A stretch of 64,000 nt of DNA from Epiperipatus broadwayi (Eukaryota > Onychophora > Udeonychophora > Euonychophora > Peripatidae), in NCBI GenBank assembly GCA_028023455.1, contig JAQFVV010013333.1:90757-154756 (forward strand), in the 5' to 3' direction. A program made the translations under genes and the position numbers. Shown one piece after another: positions 12,123 through 22,079 of this stretch (position 1 is the first letter of the stretch; the number at the start of each line of letters is the position of its first letter). The notes under the pieces were generated by a model. That model ran no database searches. It saw only the letters and a program-made list of their open reading frames with translations, and had not been told where the DNA came from.

Positions 12123-14004
12123 AATAATCACATAATAATTTTTTATTCAGTTGAAGGCAAATGTTATTTTCAAAACACTGTTAGTTAACATTTTAATATT
12201 TTATTCAATTGAACTCAAAAGTTACTATAGATTTTAAAATATACATATATATATAAATTAATTACTCCAACAAACCAATCAATCAAATGATTGTTAATAA
12301 CACTTTCACTTATGAATAGTTATTTTGTGAATTGTTTCCAATTTAGCATTACGCATGTATGGTTTATTAATATATTCTGTATATAATATAATGTATTCAT
12401 TGAACATAGTCAAATAAACAATAACGTTACTAAATATTTTCCACTTAGAATACTTACAAATTAATTAATTCATGAGCCAATTTATAATCATTAGCAGGAT
12501 AAATTTAAATGTAACCATTGCTGATTGGTAAATAAGCATTGACAAGAATAGAAACCTACCCAAACCCTCACCATATTTTAATTGGTAGGCCCAGTGAGTA
12601 ATGACTTCTTCACTATTCCTTTACGAGGTTTTTATCCTGCAGGGAACTATTTAAAAGCTACTTTAGGCATATATTCTATTAATTCCATCAACCCTACAAA
12701 CAAACAAAAACTATTAAAAACATAACACTGAGAATATGTAATATTTCTAAAGAAGTAATTTTCATATGCAAATATTATAAAAATCTTTTACAAGTCAAAC
12801 TTTCTAATTATTTTAATAAAACATGCAAACAATTTTCACCATATCAATCTACTAACTGAATAAAAAATGAATCCACTTTTTATCTGGTTTCCAAGAATTT
12901 ATATCGTCAGCAAAATAAATAGATATTTTTAGAGAGAAAATGTTACATTAACAGTGAACTTAACAAAGCCTCAAACCTCAATGCAAATATAAATTACATT
13001 AATTTTAACTTAATAACCATTTCTTGTTTGCAGGGTTGTTAAAAGTTATAAAATGTATATCTGCATTGTGATCTGAAACTGTAAGCTAGTTAGATCAAGA
13101 CTTGGGTAAGACTGTTACTAATATAATGTTTAATCTATATAAATATCAATAATTAAACTGCTAGCCTTTATAAGATCTTGGAGATCAGATGAAAATCGAT
13201 TCATTTTATATCTGATTAGTAGATTAATTGAGAAGTCATTATTTGCAAATTTATCAAAATGTTTCTAAACTGGTTTATAAAAGATTCTTACAGTAGGCAC
13301 ATACAAAGGCTATTACTTCAAAATATTAAATATAATGAATCTTAATTTTTTTTTAAAATATATTGCAACATCTCAATCAATTAAACTCAAATATCACATT
13401 CTTTTTGTCTAATGATGTTATTATTGTCTAGATATTGATTCCAACAAGCTGCATTTCTCCCCAAAGAATTGTTGGTTGCTTTAGTTAAAATAAGATTCAT
13501 TTTTTACAATTTGAAAAGGTAATACTGTAGTTGTTTGTTTTTTTTTATTGTTTTTATTTTAAAAAAATAATAAGTCTGCTGAACTTGAATGATGAAAAAA
13601 AAAAATAGAATGGATAATTGAGAACAATAATTCTATTCAAATGTAACTAAATAAATATTCCTGGGCAGAAAACAAATTATTGTTTCTTTTTTTTTTTTTT
13701 GCTTAGCTGAAAATCAATATTGGAATTTTTAGCTTCTGAATCTGCCAACCTGGCATTCGTACACTAAACCATATAGGGCTATCTTTTAATTATGCCCTGT
13801 TGTATTTTCTTTCCTTATAATACTCTTAATAGAAGGCAAGACTTTAAAAAAAACTCAAGACTGTAAAAAGAAAAAAAAATCAATATTATGATCTTCTCAA
13901 AACACAGATATAAGTGGGTGTGAAAGATAGGTATGTATATAAAATAGTATTTTCAAAATAATTCTACTAGAGGTAAAAAAAAAAAACTATCAATTTTATC
14001 AAAC
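12123..14004. other. Intronic A+T-rich sequence next to exon 2
   Basis: Nothing coding was recognised. GCAGGATAAA near 12493 recurs inverted near 12640, hinting at a small degraded inverted-repeat element of about 150 bp. This is too weak to annotate separately. Confidence 0.45.
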
Positions 14005-14123
14005 CTTAACAGATTGTTCATAATTTTCAGAATCATCATCCAAACGTGGATGTTTTGCTGGTGTTTCATCAGATCCTTCGACAGTAACAGCAGTAACACC
14101 ATCCATGCTCACGTCACCATGAA
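14005..14123 (-). CDS. BANP: BANP-like gene, exon 2
   Basis: A 119-nt exon with acceptor TTATTTTCAG before 14123 and donor GTTTGA after 14005. It completes the split Val codon from exon 1 and encodes 39 residues, starting HGDVSMDGVTAVTVEGSD and containing ETPAKHPRLDDDSENYEQSV. The order (a V.V acidic stretch, a basic K..RL motif, an acidic linker, then the coiled coil) matches vertebrate BANP, where EPALKRQRLE precedes the coiled coil. KHPRL may be part of a nuclear localisation signal (inference). It joins in phase 0 to the exon at 3020. The donor is weaker than the GTAAGT of exon 3. Confidence 0.85.
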
Positions 14124-14206
14124 CTGAAAATAAGATTTTTGTCATTATTATTTTGACTATAAGATACATTGTATAAAATTATTTTAAAGCAAATATATAT
14201 TTGTAC
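14124..14206 (-). other. Intron 1 of the BANP-like gene (83 bp)
   Basis: A short intron with donor GTACAA next to 14207 and acceptor TTTTCAG next to 14123. It is A+T-rich and splits a Val codon in phase 1. Confidence 0.8.
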
Positions 14207-14267
14207 CTTGGTGTAATACATCCACCAGCAATTCATTATTTGGTAAGGTGTCCTCAGACATGTAGGA
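14207..14267 (-). CDS. BANP: BANP-like gene, first coding exon with start codon
   Basis: A 61-nt exon. On the minus strand, acceptor TTTATTTTCAG precedes TCCTAC and then the ATG at 14261-14259. Coding continues for 18 codons plus one base (MSEDTLPNNELLVDVLHQ) to the donor after 14207. Vertebrate BANP also begins M(M)SE followed by an acidic/hydrophobic segment, supporting this Met. Only 6 nt of 5' UTR lie in this exon, so a non-coding leader exon and the promoter must lie at higher coordinates. Exons 1-3 together give 112 residues of continuous protein with no stop. Expected function, from the family: nuclear activator at CGCG-element promoters. Confidence 0.85.
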
Positions 14268-15339
14268 CTGAAAATAAATAAATAATATCCCATTACAAAT
14301 GTTATGAATTAATATATTATATAAAAATGCATAATCAAAAACAAGTACAGTTTCATTGCACTAAAAAACTTGATGTACAATTTTTGATAAAAAATAATAA
14401 TTCATATGTAAAATTTAATAATTATTTCAATGTTTCTTTTTATGCACAAACCTAAAAATTTTGTCCAACAGTTATAGCAGATATATAATCAGTATATGCA
14501 CACTTAAACATAATGACAAAAAGTTCTATATTCATCACTGTACTCTAAAGCCATCTAAGTAAGCACGAGTAAACAATGGTCCCAGATACTCAAATTAATT
14601 TCTAACTTTTGACAGTGAGAAGTACAGATTTCAAACAGTGATTTTTAATCATTTTTGATTCTAATAATCTGTTCAAACTAATGACTTGTATTCAAACAGT
14701 ATAAAATATGAATGCAAGACAACTTGTTTTTTAAGTTATATAGGTCTGTTCTTGAATCAGCAATTATGTATTGTTATATGCTAATTATATATTCTTTCGT
14801 CTCTTGGCAAAAAAAAAGGTATAATTCCAAAGCAAAATTTCACATGCTTCTCCCAACTTACAGTGCAACTTTAAATACAAAAGATAAGGGATCCTTTATT
14901 TATGAATATATATATCCTTTTAAAAGAGAATCAAAAATGTCTAATTACTATAAGCTAAAATATATAATTGCTGGCCTAGTGTCATTCATATGATTGGACA
15001 AAATATATAGCTTGTATTCAAATCTTTAAGTAGTGAATATTCTCAAATCATTAGCTTCAGTAGCATAATAAATTAGATGTTTGAAAATGGATGTTTACAA
15101 TCCAATACTTCTCAGCGAAAGACTATTAGTGAAAAAAAAAATCTGAAGATTCAATTGGCATTAGCATCTGATGATTATTGATTACTTATGTTTTTATTTA
15201 TATATATTGTTTTCATCAATGCAAACTTAATTATAAATGAGGAAAATTATCCTTTACTTTGTTTCAAGAATGCTTAATAATAAAAAATATATGAAATAAT
15301 TTTTCAACATATATTAGTTGTTCAATACAATTACCAAAC
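14268..15339. other. A+T-rich sequence upstream of the first coding exon
   Basis: No leader exon was identified with confidence. A 50-bp block at about 14528-14580 resembles 42318-42370, so a dispersed repeat is present. Confidence 0.5.
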
Positions 15340-15355
15340 ATCAAACTAGATTAGT
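15340..15355. repeat. Target-site duplication, left, copy 2 (16 bp, perfect)
   Basis: ATCAAACTAGATTAGT occurs here and again at 15905-15920, exactly bracketing the palindromic retroposon. Confidence 0.85.
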
Positions 15356-15904
15356 GTTTTTCTGAAGGTTTGTGATTATGGGGTTCTAGCTGTATTTTTA
15401 TATTGGACTATTTCCATCATCTAATATGTGTGTTGAATGTCTTTAGAAAAGTTTAATTTTAGTTAAATATTCCAAATGCATTCAACTGTTAGTAATATCA
15501 CAGCAAACAGGTTAGTATATGCACAACGTTTTGAGCGTTACCTTCAAAAATTCAATAATCAAGAATCTAAGGAGCCAGGTTCAAATCCCATGCTAGTACT
15601 GTCACTGGTCAGGTCAGCAACACCTGAAGAAGAAGGGAGAAAAATACCTCTTGAAACATTGTTCATATACTAACCTGTTTGCTGTGATATTACTAACAGT
15701 TAGTGCATATACTAACCTGTTTGCTGTGATATTACTAACATTTGTCCACTGTGATATTACTAACAGTTGGTGAATATACTAACCTGTTTGCTGTGATTTT
15801 ACTAACAGTTGAATGCATTTGGAATATTTAACTAAAATTAAACTTTTCTAAAGACATTCAACACACATATTAGATGATGGAAATAGTCCAATATAAAAAT
15901 ACAG
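15356..15904 (-). mobile_element. Palindromic retroposon, copy 2 (tRNA-like core, nearly identical arms)
   Basis: A 549-bp element with a perfect 16-bp target duplication (15340-15355 and 15905-15920). Read on the minus strand it starts exactly CTGTATTTTTATATTGG. Arms of about 132 bp (15390-15520 and 15771-15904) are almost identical inverted copies. The tail (15389-15356) ends CTTCAGAAAAAC, as in copies 1 and 3. Between the arms lies one tRNA-like segment with a good B-box (GGTTCAAATCCC, about 15579-15590), the SINE body CAGCAACACCTGAAGAAG (about 15626), and a 42-bp minisatellite. The near-identity of the arms implies recent formation or gene conversion. Confidence 0.85.
15664..15812. repeat. 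42-bp minisatellite inside palindromic retroposon copy 2
   Basis: A unit beginning CATATACTAACCTGTTTGCT and ending in ACTAACAGTTAGTG starts at 15664 and 15706. A partial unit (TGTGATATTACTAACAGTTG) follows, then another at about 15773 that doubles as the start of the right arm. The array therefore seems to have grown out of the arm sequence. Confidence 0.75.
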
Positions 15905-15974
15905 ATCAAACTAGATTAGTTTAAATGATTTTGTAGTAAATTCCTGCTTCTATGAATAAAAAATAATTAGAAAA

Positions 15975-16557
15975 TTGGGTACTTGTGTATTATCCTGTCT
16001 ATCAAGCTTGACAGCCTTTTTTTTAATTATAGTTTCAGGGATATTTCTACTTATTAATATAAAAATATAATATATGTAAAGTGTCATATTGTTCCCATTA
16101 ATGCAGACATCAACTTATTAATATAAAAATTTTAAAAAATAAAAAATGTGAAGTGTCGTATCATGCCCATTATTACAAACTTTTCATGAGGGCAGGATCC
16201 CATACCTTTGGAAATTCTCCATTGCATACTGTTCTGTCAAAGTAAGATTTCAAACTTTCATCATTTTGTCAAAGTGGTAATGATAAAAATAAAGATGCTG
16301 GATGTAAACAAACTATGATAATGTTTGGAGCATGTTGACGTTTACATAATATAAATTAAAAAATTAAAATAATCCTTCAGAATAGCATTTAAAAAGCAAA
16401 TTCATTAATTTTTTTAAAACATGATAACTAACACATACTCAGTAAAATAAAATTGAAAAAAAAAATCATAAACAAATATTTGTAGGGCCCTGAAACTGTA
16501 TAATATTTTTAAATGGCTGCCAAGCTTGGTAAACAAGATAATACACAAGTATACCAA
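15975..16557. mobile_element. Inverted-repeat element (TTGGGTACTTGTGTATTATC ends)
   Basis: The left end TTGGGTACTTGTGTATTATC and the reverse-complemented right end TTGGTATACTTGTGTATTATC begin arms that stay similar for about 65 bp (CAAGCTTGACAGCC against CAAGCTTGGCAGCC, then AGTTTCAGGG on both sides). It is 583 bp and non-coding. An imperfect direct duplication (ACTTATTAATATAAAAAT, about 16038 and 16113) lies inside. Its ends resemble those of the elements at 16766 and 34802, so it may belong to the same superfamily. Confidence 0.65.
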
Positions 16558-16765
16558 AAACAGAATCTGGGTGCCTTTATTAACAAAATTTGAAATACTA
16601 ATAATTCTTCAAAAGTCCAGAATAAGTTTAAGTTATCTCATACTACTTTTAATTTATATATTTCTTATTTTTATAACATAATGAGTTTTTTTAATTTTTT
16701 TAATATGGATTAATGTTACCATTAGATAATGAGACTAATGTAATTTTGAACAATTAAATATTTTT

Positions 16766-17041
16766 GGTACTTATGTATTAGATCTACTGCCCATGTTTGT
16801 GACGCAGAATGCGGTACAATTCTCCAGTGTGTGGGAGAAATGGTGTTTGTGACTGCAGAATACTATATTAAAAGGTCAAATTTTTAACAGTACAAAAAGT
16901 ATAAATTTGTACACAAAAATAATAAGCACATTATGATACTAAATAAAAACAGATAGTCGTGACTTTTTAATATGGTATTCTGTCATCGCAAGCACACACA
17001 CCCCTGAAGAACTTGAGCAGCAAATCTAATATGCAAGTACT
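16766..17041. mobile_element. Inverted-repeat MITE-like element, GGTACTT family, copy A
   Basis: The left end GGTACTTATGTATTAGATC and the reverse-complemented right end AGTACTTGCATATTAGATT are inverted copies. The arms continue inward to a GACTTTTTAATATGG block inverted to ATATTAAAAGGTC. It shares its whole layout with 34802-35062, including CTGCCCATGTTTGTGA, TCTCCAGTG and TGTACACAAAAATAATAA. It is 276 bp with no coding potential. Confidence 0.7.
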
Positions 17042-18985
17042 AAATTTTCTGGGGAAAAAAGAGAGAAGAGGCAGGTATCTTTTTCATACAAATATATTGC
17101 ATTATACATTCATTATAAGACATCTACCAAAAGGTAAGTCCTTCACATTATTTCACACTAGCTTCTCCAATTTTTCTCATTTATCAACTTGTTTTTACAA
17201 TCTCCTGCTTTTCTTTCTAGGATTTTCTTTATATTTTTTCTACTTAGTATACAAATAAATAAATTTATTTAAGTTTTAACTTGCTCAATAATTAATTTTT
17301 TGTTAATTATTCTTTTCAAGGTATTTTACTTAACTCTTAAATTCGTATTTCTAAAATTTCCATTTTTTTTCTTTAATCATACAAAGTATAATCTATGAAA
17401 AGTTATTCCACAATCAAATATTTAACACTTCTTTTTTAGATCTTGTTTAAAAAATACAAAATAACATTCCCATATTAAAGTCTGTTTAGCCATTATAATT
17501 CTCAATCTCAATTTCTTTGATACTATAATTATTCAATTTTCCAAATATTTAAATGCCCTAACAGTTACATAATTTCTTGCCCAATTGAATCTATTATCTT
17601 TTCCTTTATATCACTCCTTGTTAATTTTTAATTTTCCATTGATTTCAGCCATTTTTGTATAGAAATTTATCACTTGCAGACGTCTTGGTGGTTCTTCAGT
17701 ATCACCTAGAGGCCACAGTATGTGTAACCAAAAACTACCACTTATTTATTTATTTCTTTTATAATAAGATTCTTAATGATATACATTATCCACTGTCCAT
17801 TCCATAATGATATACATTATCATCTGCTCTATATTGTACATATATTTCCTATCTCTTTTTTAATCTTTACCTTCCCTATTCAAAACATAATGGATGTAAT
17901 GAAAATCAAAACAGGTTTGGTAATGATGAAAACTCAACACAAGTCAGTACAAAAAAAATGATGATAAACACTTTCGAAGTTAAAAAAGAACTAAATACCA
18001 GAGAAGTTTAAGAATAAAAATGAATACTGTAAATTGGAGAAATTAAATCAACATTAAATTTTCAAGTTGGTCAAAAATATAACAAAATATAAATTATTTC
18101 ATGTTCTTAAATTTCCTAGATTTTTCCTCATAATTTTGGGTCAGCTTGTTCATTTTTCATTGTGTCATAACTTTGATCTTCAAATCTCTTCTAACATTTT
18201 TTTTTACCATTACATCATCTGCTAATGGTTCTCATTATATGAATAAACTTTAAAAGTTAAACATAATAAAAATTTTAACAAGAAAGATAATGTTTGAAAA
18301 GAAATGTTTATTTTTTAATTAACTCATCTCCCAAGATATTTTAACATTAACTGGACATTAAAAAAAAAAGTTAATTTATTATCCTGTTGCAAAAATTTTT
18401 AACAAAATGAGAAAAAAGTCAATAGTAAACAATCAGTAATGACAAAGAACAAACATCTGAAATTCTGCCATGGATATTAAATAAGTAATAAAATTTACTA
18501 AGAAAATGCAGCAAGTTGATGATAATAAATGCTTAACTCCAATGGTAAGCAAAACTACTATATCAAATATCGTTTACTGATCTCAAACAACCAGTATGGA
18601 GTTAAGTTTAAAATCAATATCTATCTAAATTTGAAAAATGGATAGTAAGAGCAAGAGAGTCCCAATGTAACAAATAAAGCAACTAAAACTATAAACTTAA
18701 ATAATTGTAGATATAACTTTAAACGAATTATCATTTTTACTTTCTATTAATTGTTTACAGTATCATTTATTATCTCACAGATTTATCCAATTATCTTATT
18801 ACTTTACAACTACTGCTTAGTTCTCACATTAGTCTACAGCATACTATGGAATCGGTCATTGATTTATTGAATGTTTATATTAATGGCTATAAGTGTGGGG
18901 GGGGGGGAATAACTGGTGACTAATAGTGTCAAATAATACAAATATGCAATATAAATAGCTAAAACTGACAATACATTGGAGCAAG
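17042..18985. other. A+T-rich stretch, nothing recognised
   Basis: No supported exon or element. The GC-richer patch at 17680-17725 did not translate into a recognisable domain. Confidence 0.45.
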
Positions 18986-19056
18986 TCGTTGGTGGCCTAG
19001 CGGTTAGCATAGCTGCCTTCAAAGCAGCTGACTCGGTTAGCTTCCCAGTCAATGCT
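18986..19056 (+). tRNA. Degenerate tRNA-Gly (UCC type) with anticodon changed to TCA; probable pseudogene
   Basis: The sequence follows eukaryotic tRNA-Gly(UCC) almost base for base over its first 40 positions: CGTTGGTGG, GCGGTTAGCATAGCTGCC, then TTCAAAGCAG where the functional gene has TTCCAAGCAG. The anticodon stem AGCTGC/GCAGCT is perfect. The anticodon is TCA instead of TCC, one base is missing in the T arm, and the B-box is degraded (GGTTAGCTTCC instead of GGTTCGATTCC). Acceptor pairing is also damaged. An A-rich run follows at about 19063-19075, hinting at a retro-copy or a tRNA-derived SINE head. Function is unlikely. Confidence 0.75.
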
Positions 19057-21999
19057 TTGACATAAAAAAAAAATCAGATTTATAAATACAAAACTGAAGA
19101 GCATTTTATGATTCATGTGTGGTGAAAAAACGTTTAAATAATGCTATGCATGACTGGAATGTATAACAATAAATATATTACCTTTAACAATCAAATCTGA
19201 TAAGTATATTATTATTAACATTGATATTTAATAGAGTAAATAAATATTTAATTAAATCACAATTCTATTGGAAAATATAGCTATTATCTATGTAAAACAG
19301 AAACTTGGCATGTCTTAAAACATTCAATATTCAATAATTAAAAATAACTAACATGGAAATACTACAATTAATCAGAAGGAGGGGATTTTACGTACAAATC
19401 AGAATAAGAATTAACTAATAGGTTACATGTTAAGGACATCAAGGCTATTGATGATTTAAGATATTTATTGTTACAAATAATAAAAATATATTAAAAAAAC
19501 CACAAAGTAACTCCAATTGAAATACCATAAGAAAATGACATTCCTTTACATTACTTTCATTTATGAGAGTAATGGTTTGATTATTGATTTATTTTACTTG
19601 CAAAAAAAAAAATTCTCTCTTAACAGTAATGATTAAATATGATCACAGCTTAAACCCATTTGTGGACAGTCTGTATTTTAGACCACTTTATATATATGAT
19701 ATATTGTGTTTTAGTGCAGTAATTGTGAATTCAAGAACTAAAGATAAATAGATCATAACTTGATTATTTCTGGTGTTTAAATGTTATATGACTTCCTGAG
19801 TAAATAATAAACTTTACTCATATTATAAGTATATATTGAGTCTTAATAGCAGGATAGTCATTTTTCGTTTACTAATCAAACCTAGAATAACATCAAATTA
19901 TTAATTTAACACATGAAAGCCTAAATATAAAATACCCTGGAAATTAAGTAAATTTATAATGCCGTAGACAATTATTTCTGCACTAAGTTTATAAACAAAG
20001 AGATAGTGATCATGTGACACTAAGTTATATTAAGTTTTTCTCCGCCATATTTATGTAGTAAGAAATGTTTGAATTTCTTCTTCAATATGACTTTACATGT
20101 TATTAAAGTATTATTCAAGTAGACTTTTGCATATCTATCACAGAATATTATTGATAGAATGTAAAAATATGGTGACTTGATAATATAATCATTATGATCA
20201 TATTTCAGTTTTAAAATTTATATTATTAAAACTACACTACCTAATTGTAACACTTATTTTTAAATAGACTATTATCTGGCCGGTTTAGATAATGAGGATT
20301 CTTTTGATGTGTTTTTCTGATCGTACTATCTTGAAAGTGGTAACATAATGATTGCTGTCTTCATCAGATGTGATGTTTTATTATTATTTTTTATAAGACT
20401 ATTTGAAAGAAAAAATCGTCATAAACAAGTCACAAATTTTTGCTAAGCTAAAATGAATATCCAATAAGAAGTTCCCTACTAACTTCCAAAATCTTTGGAA
20501 AAGGGAGAAATGAGTATACTTATACCATCATAAGATGACCATTTAAGTGATATCATTTTCTATATTAAATGGGGGAAATCTCTGAATAAACATTAATGTT
20601 GTATTTTTTCTTTTTTATTCTGTGAATTGTAAAAGAAACAAATAAAATAATCCAGGGCTTTGTTTCACCCTGCATAATAATAATACTTTAACTATTTTTA
20701 TTTGTGCAAACTTTAATTTTCTGTTTTTTAATTTCTTGCAAAATATTCTCATGTCATTTTTATTCACTATTTTTTTTTAAAAATCATATTACTATAGATC
20801 AAATCCTTTTCATTGCTAAAAACATTCACTTTAAGAGACATTTTACTCACAAATAAGTACACTCTTCATATTTTTTTTACAATAAGCTTCAATTAATCTA
20901 GAATTGTGTTCAACAATTTTCAGTTTGAAACTAGCTAAAATACTCTAAATATTTAATTTTACAGCACAAAGATTATTGGACTTGGAACAAGTACATTATT
21001 ACAAATGCACTTGATTTAAATTTATGAGAGGTCTTCTTTGAATGCCTCTTTGGCACACCTATTTATTAGATGTAATTAATATAAACTATTCAAGAAATTC
21101 CTATTTTAAGTGCTTTTGCTTACATTTCCAAATTCCTTTTAAATAATTTCAGGCAAAACTATTAATGCGAAAAAAGGTGCTTATATTTTAGTAAAACCTT
21201 TAAATCTCCCAAAACTATTTTTATTTCAGAGATCATTTAAAGAGTAAAATGAGAATGAGAATTTTTTTTAGCAAATACCAACTAATCTATGACAAAAGAT
21301 TATCAGTATCATATCTTGAAAACCTTCAATCATTAATCACTGTATAATATGAAAATTTAAATCATCTTTTATCATTGATCATAGAAAAGTAGACAACCTA
21401 ATTCCAGATTTAAAACAGAAAAAAAAAAGACAAAAAAAAATTTATTACATATTTTGAGATAATTATGCAAATTAGATTTGTAATAACTTGTGTACAATTA
21501 TAAATGGAGAAAATATAAACAATTAATGATATGAAAGCAGGGCACCTTTTTAAAAAACAAGCATTTTATAGCAATATACATTGTTATGTTTGTTTAGATG
21601 ATTAATTTAATATATTATAGTTCTGATATTATTTATTTTGGCAGTAAATTTTTTGTTCTAAAAAATTTCACTGATTTTTCTAATTAAACTTTCCATTCTA
21701 TCTTATCCTGTCATATCCTCTCAATAAAAAAATCAATTTTACAGCTCTTTAGAGAATCTTTAAAATAATATATATAACATGAACATGATATATCAAGAAA
21801 ACTTATTTATCAACTTCATTCCCATGCCCATTCCAATGAAAATATGTTCTTGCAATTACAGATTCAATATCATCACCCCCAATAAACTGGAGAACATACA
21901 AATAGAACATTGTTATTGTAATTTCAGAATATTATAAAACTTTCTTAAACAATGTTTTTCAGTCTTTATGTAGATTTCATGTCACATTACCATATAATC
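19057..21999. other. A+T-rich stretch, nothing coding recognised
   Basis: No exon recognised. A block at 21790-21850 (minus: GCAAGAACATATTTTCATTG) recurs at 39405-39450, so a dispersed repeat is present. The rest is low complexity. Confidence 0.45.
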
Positions 22000-22079
22000 A
22001 ATTTAACACAATAATAATCCTAAACATTAGTTAAAATCAATTTATCATTATGATGAAACATCCTACTTTTTTATATATA

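Larger units (their letters stand above)
3021..14004 (-). other. Intron 2 of the BANP-like gene, about 11 kb, transposon-rich
   Basis: The interval between the exon 2 donor (GTTTGA, 14004 downward) and the exon 3 acceptor (3021-3022). It carries a palindromic retroposon at 3346-4188, RTE-like LINE remnants at 5475-5877 and 7390-9760, and a CpG-rich inverted-repeat transposon at 10437-12122. Both exons are clean and their phases match, so the intron is probably spliced as one unit. No extra exon was found inside it. Confidence 0.75.

Noticed and set aside
12487-12645. Possible small MITE with GCAGGATAAA inverted ends
   Set aside because: Only about 10 bp of inverted match is visible, so chance cannot be excluded in this composition.
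13740-13800. Minus-strand tRNA-like A-box (TAGCCCTATATGGTTTAGTG)
   Set aside because: No B-box or cloverleaf could be found at the expected distance.
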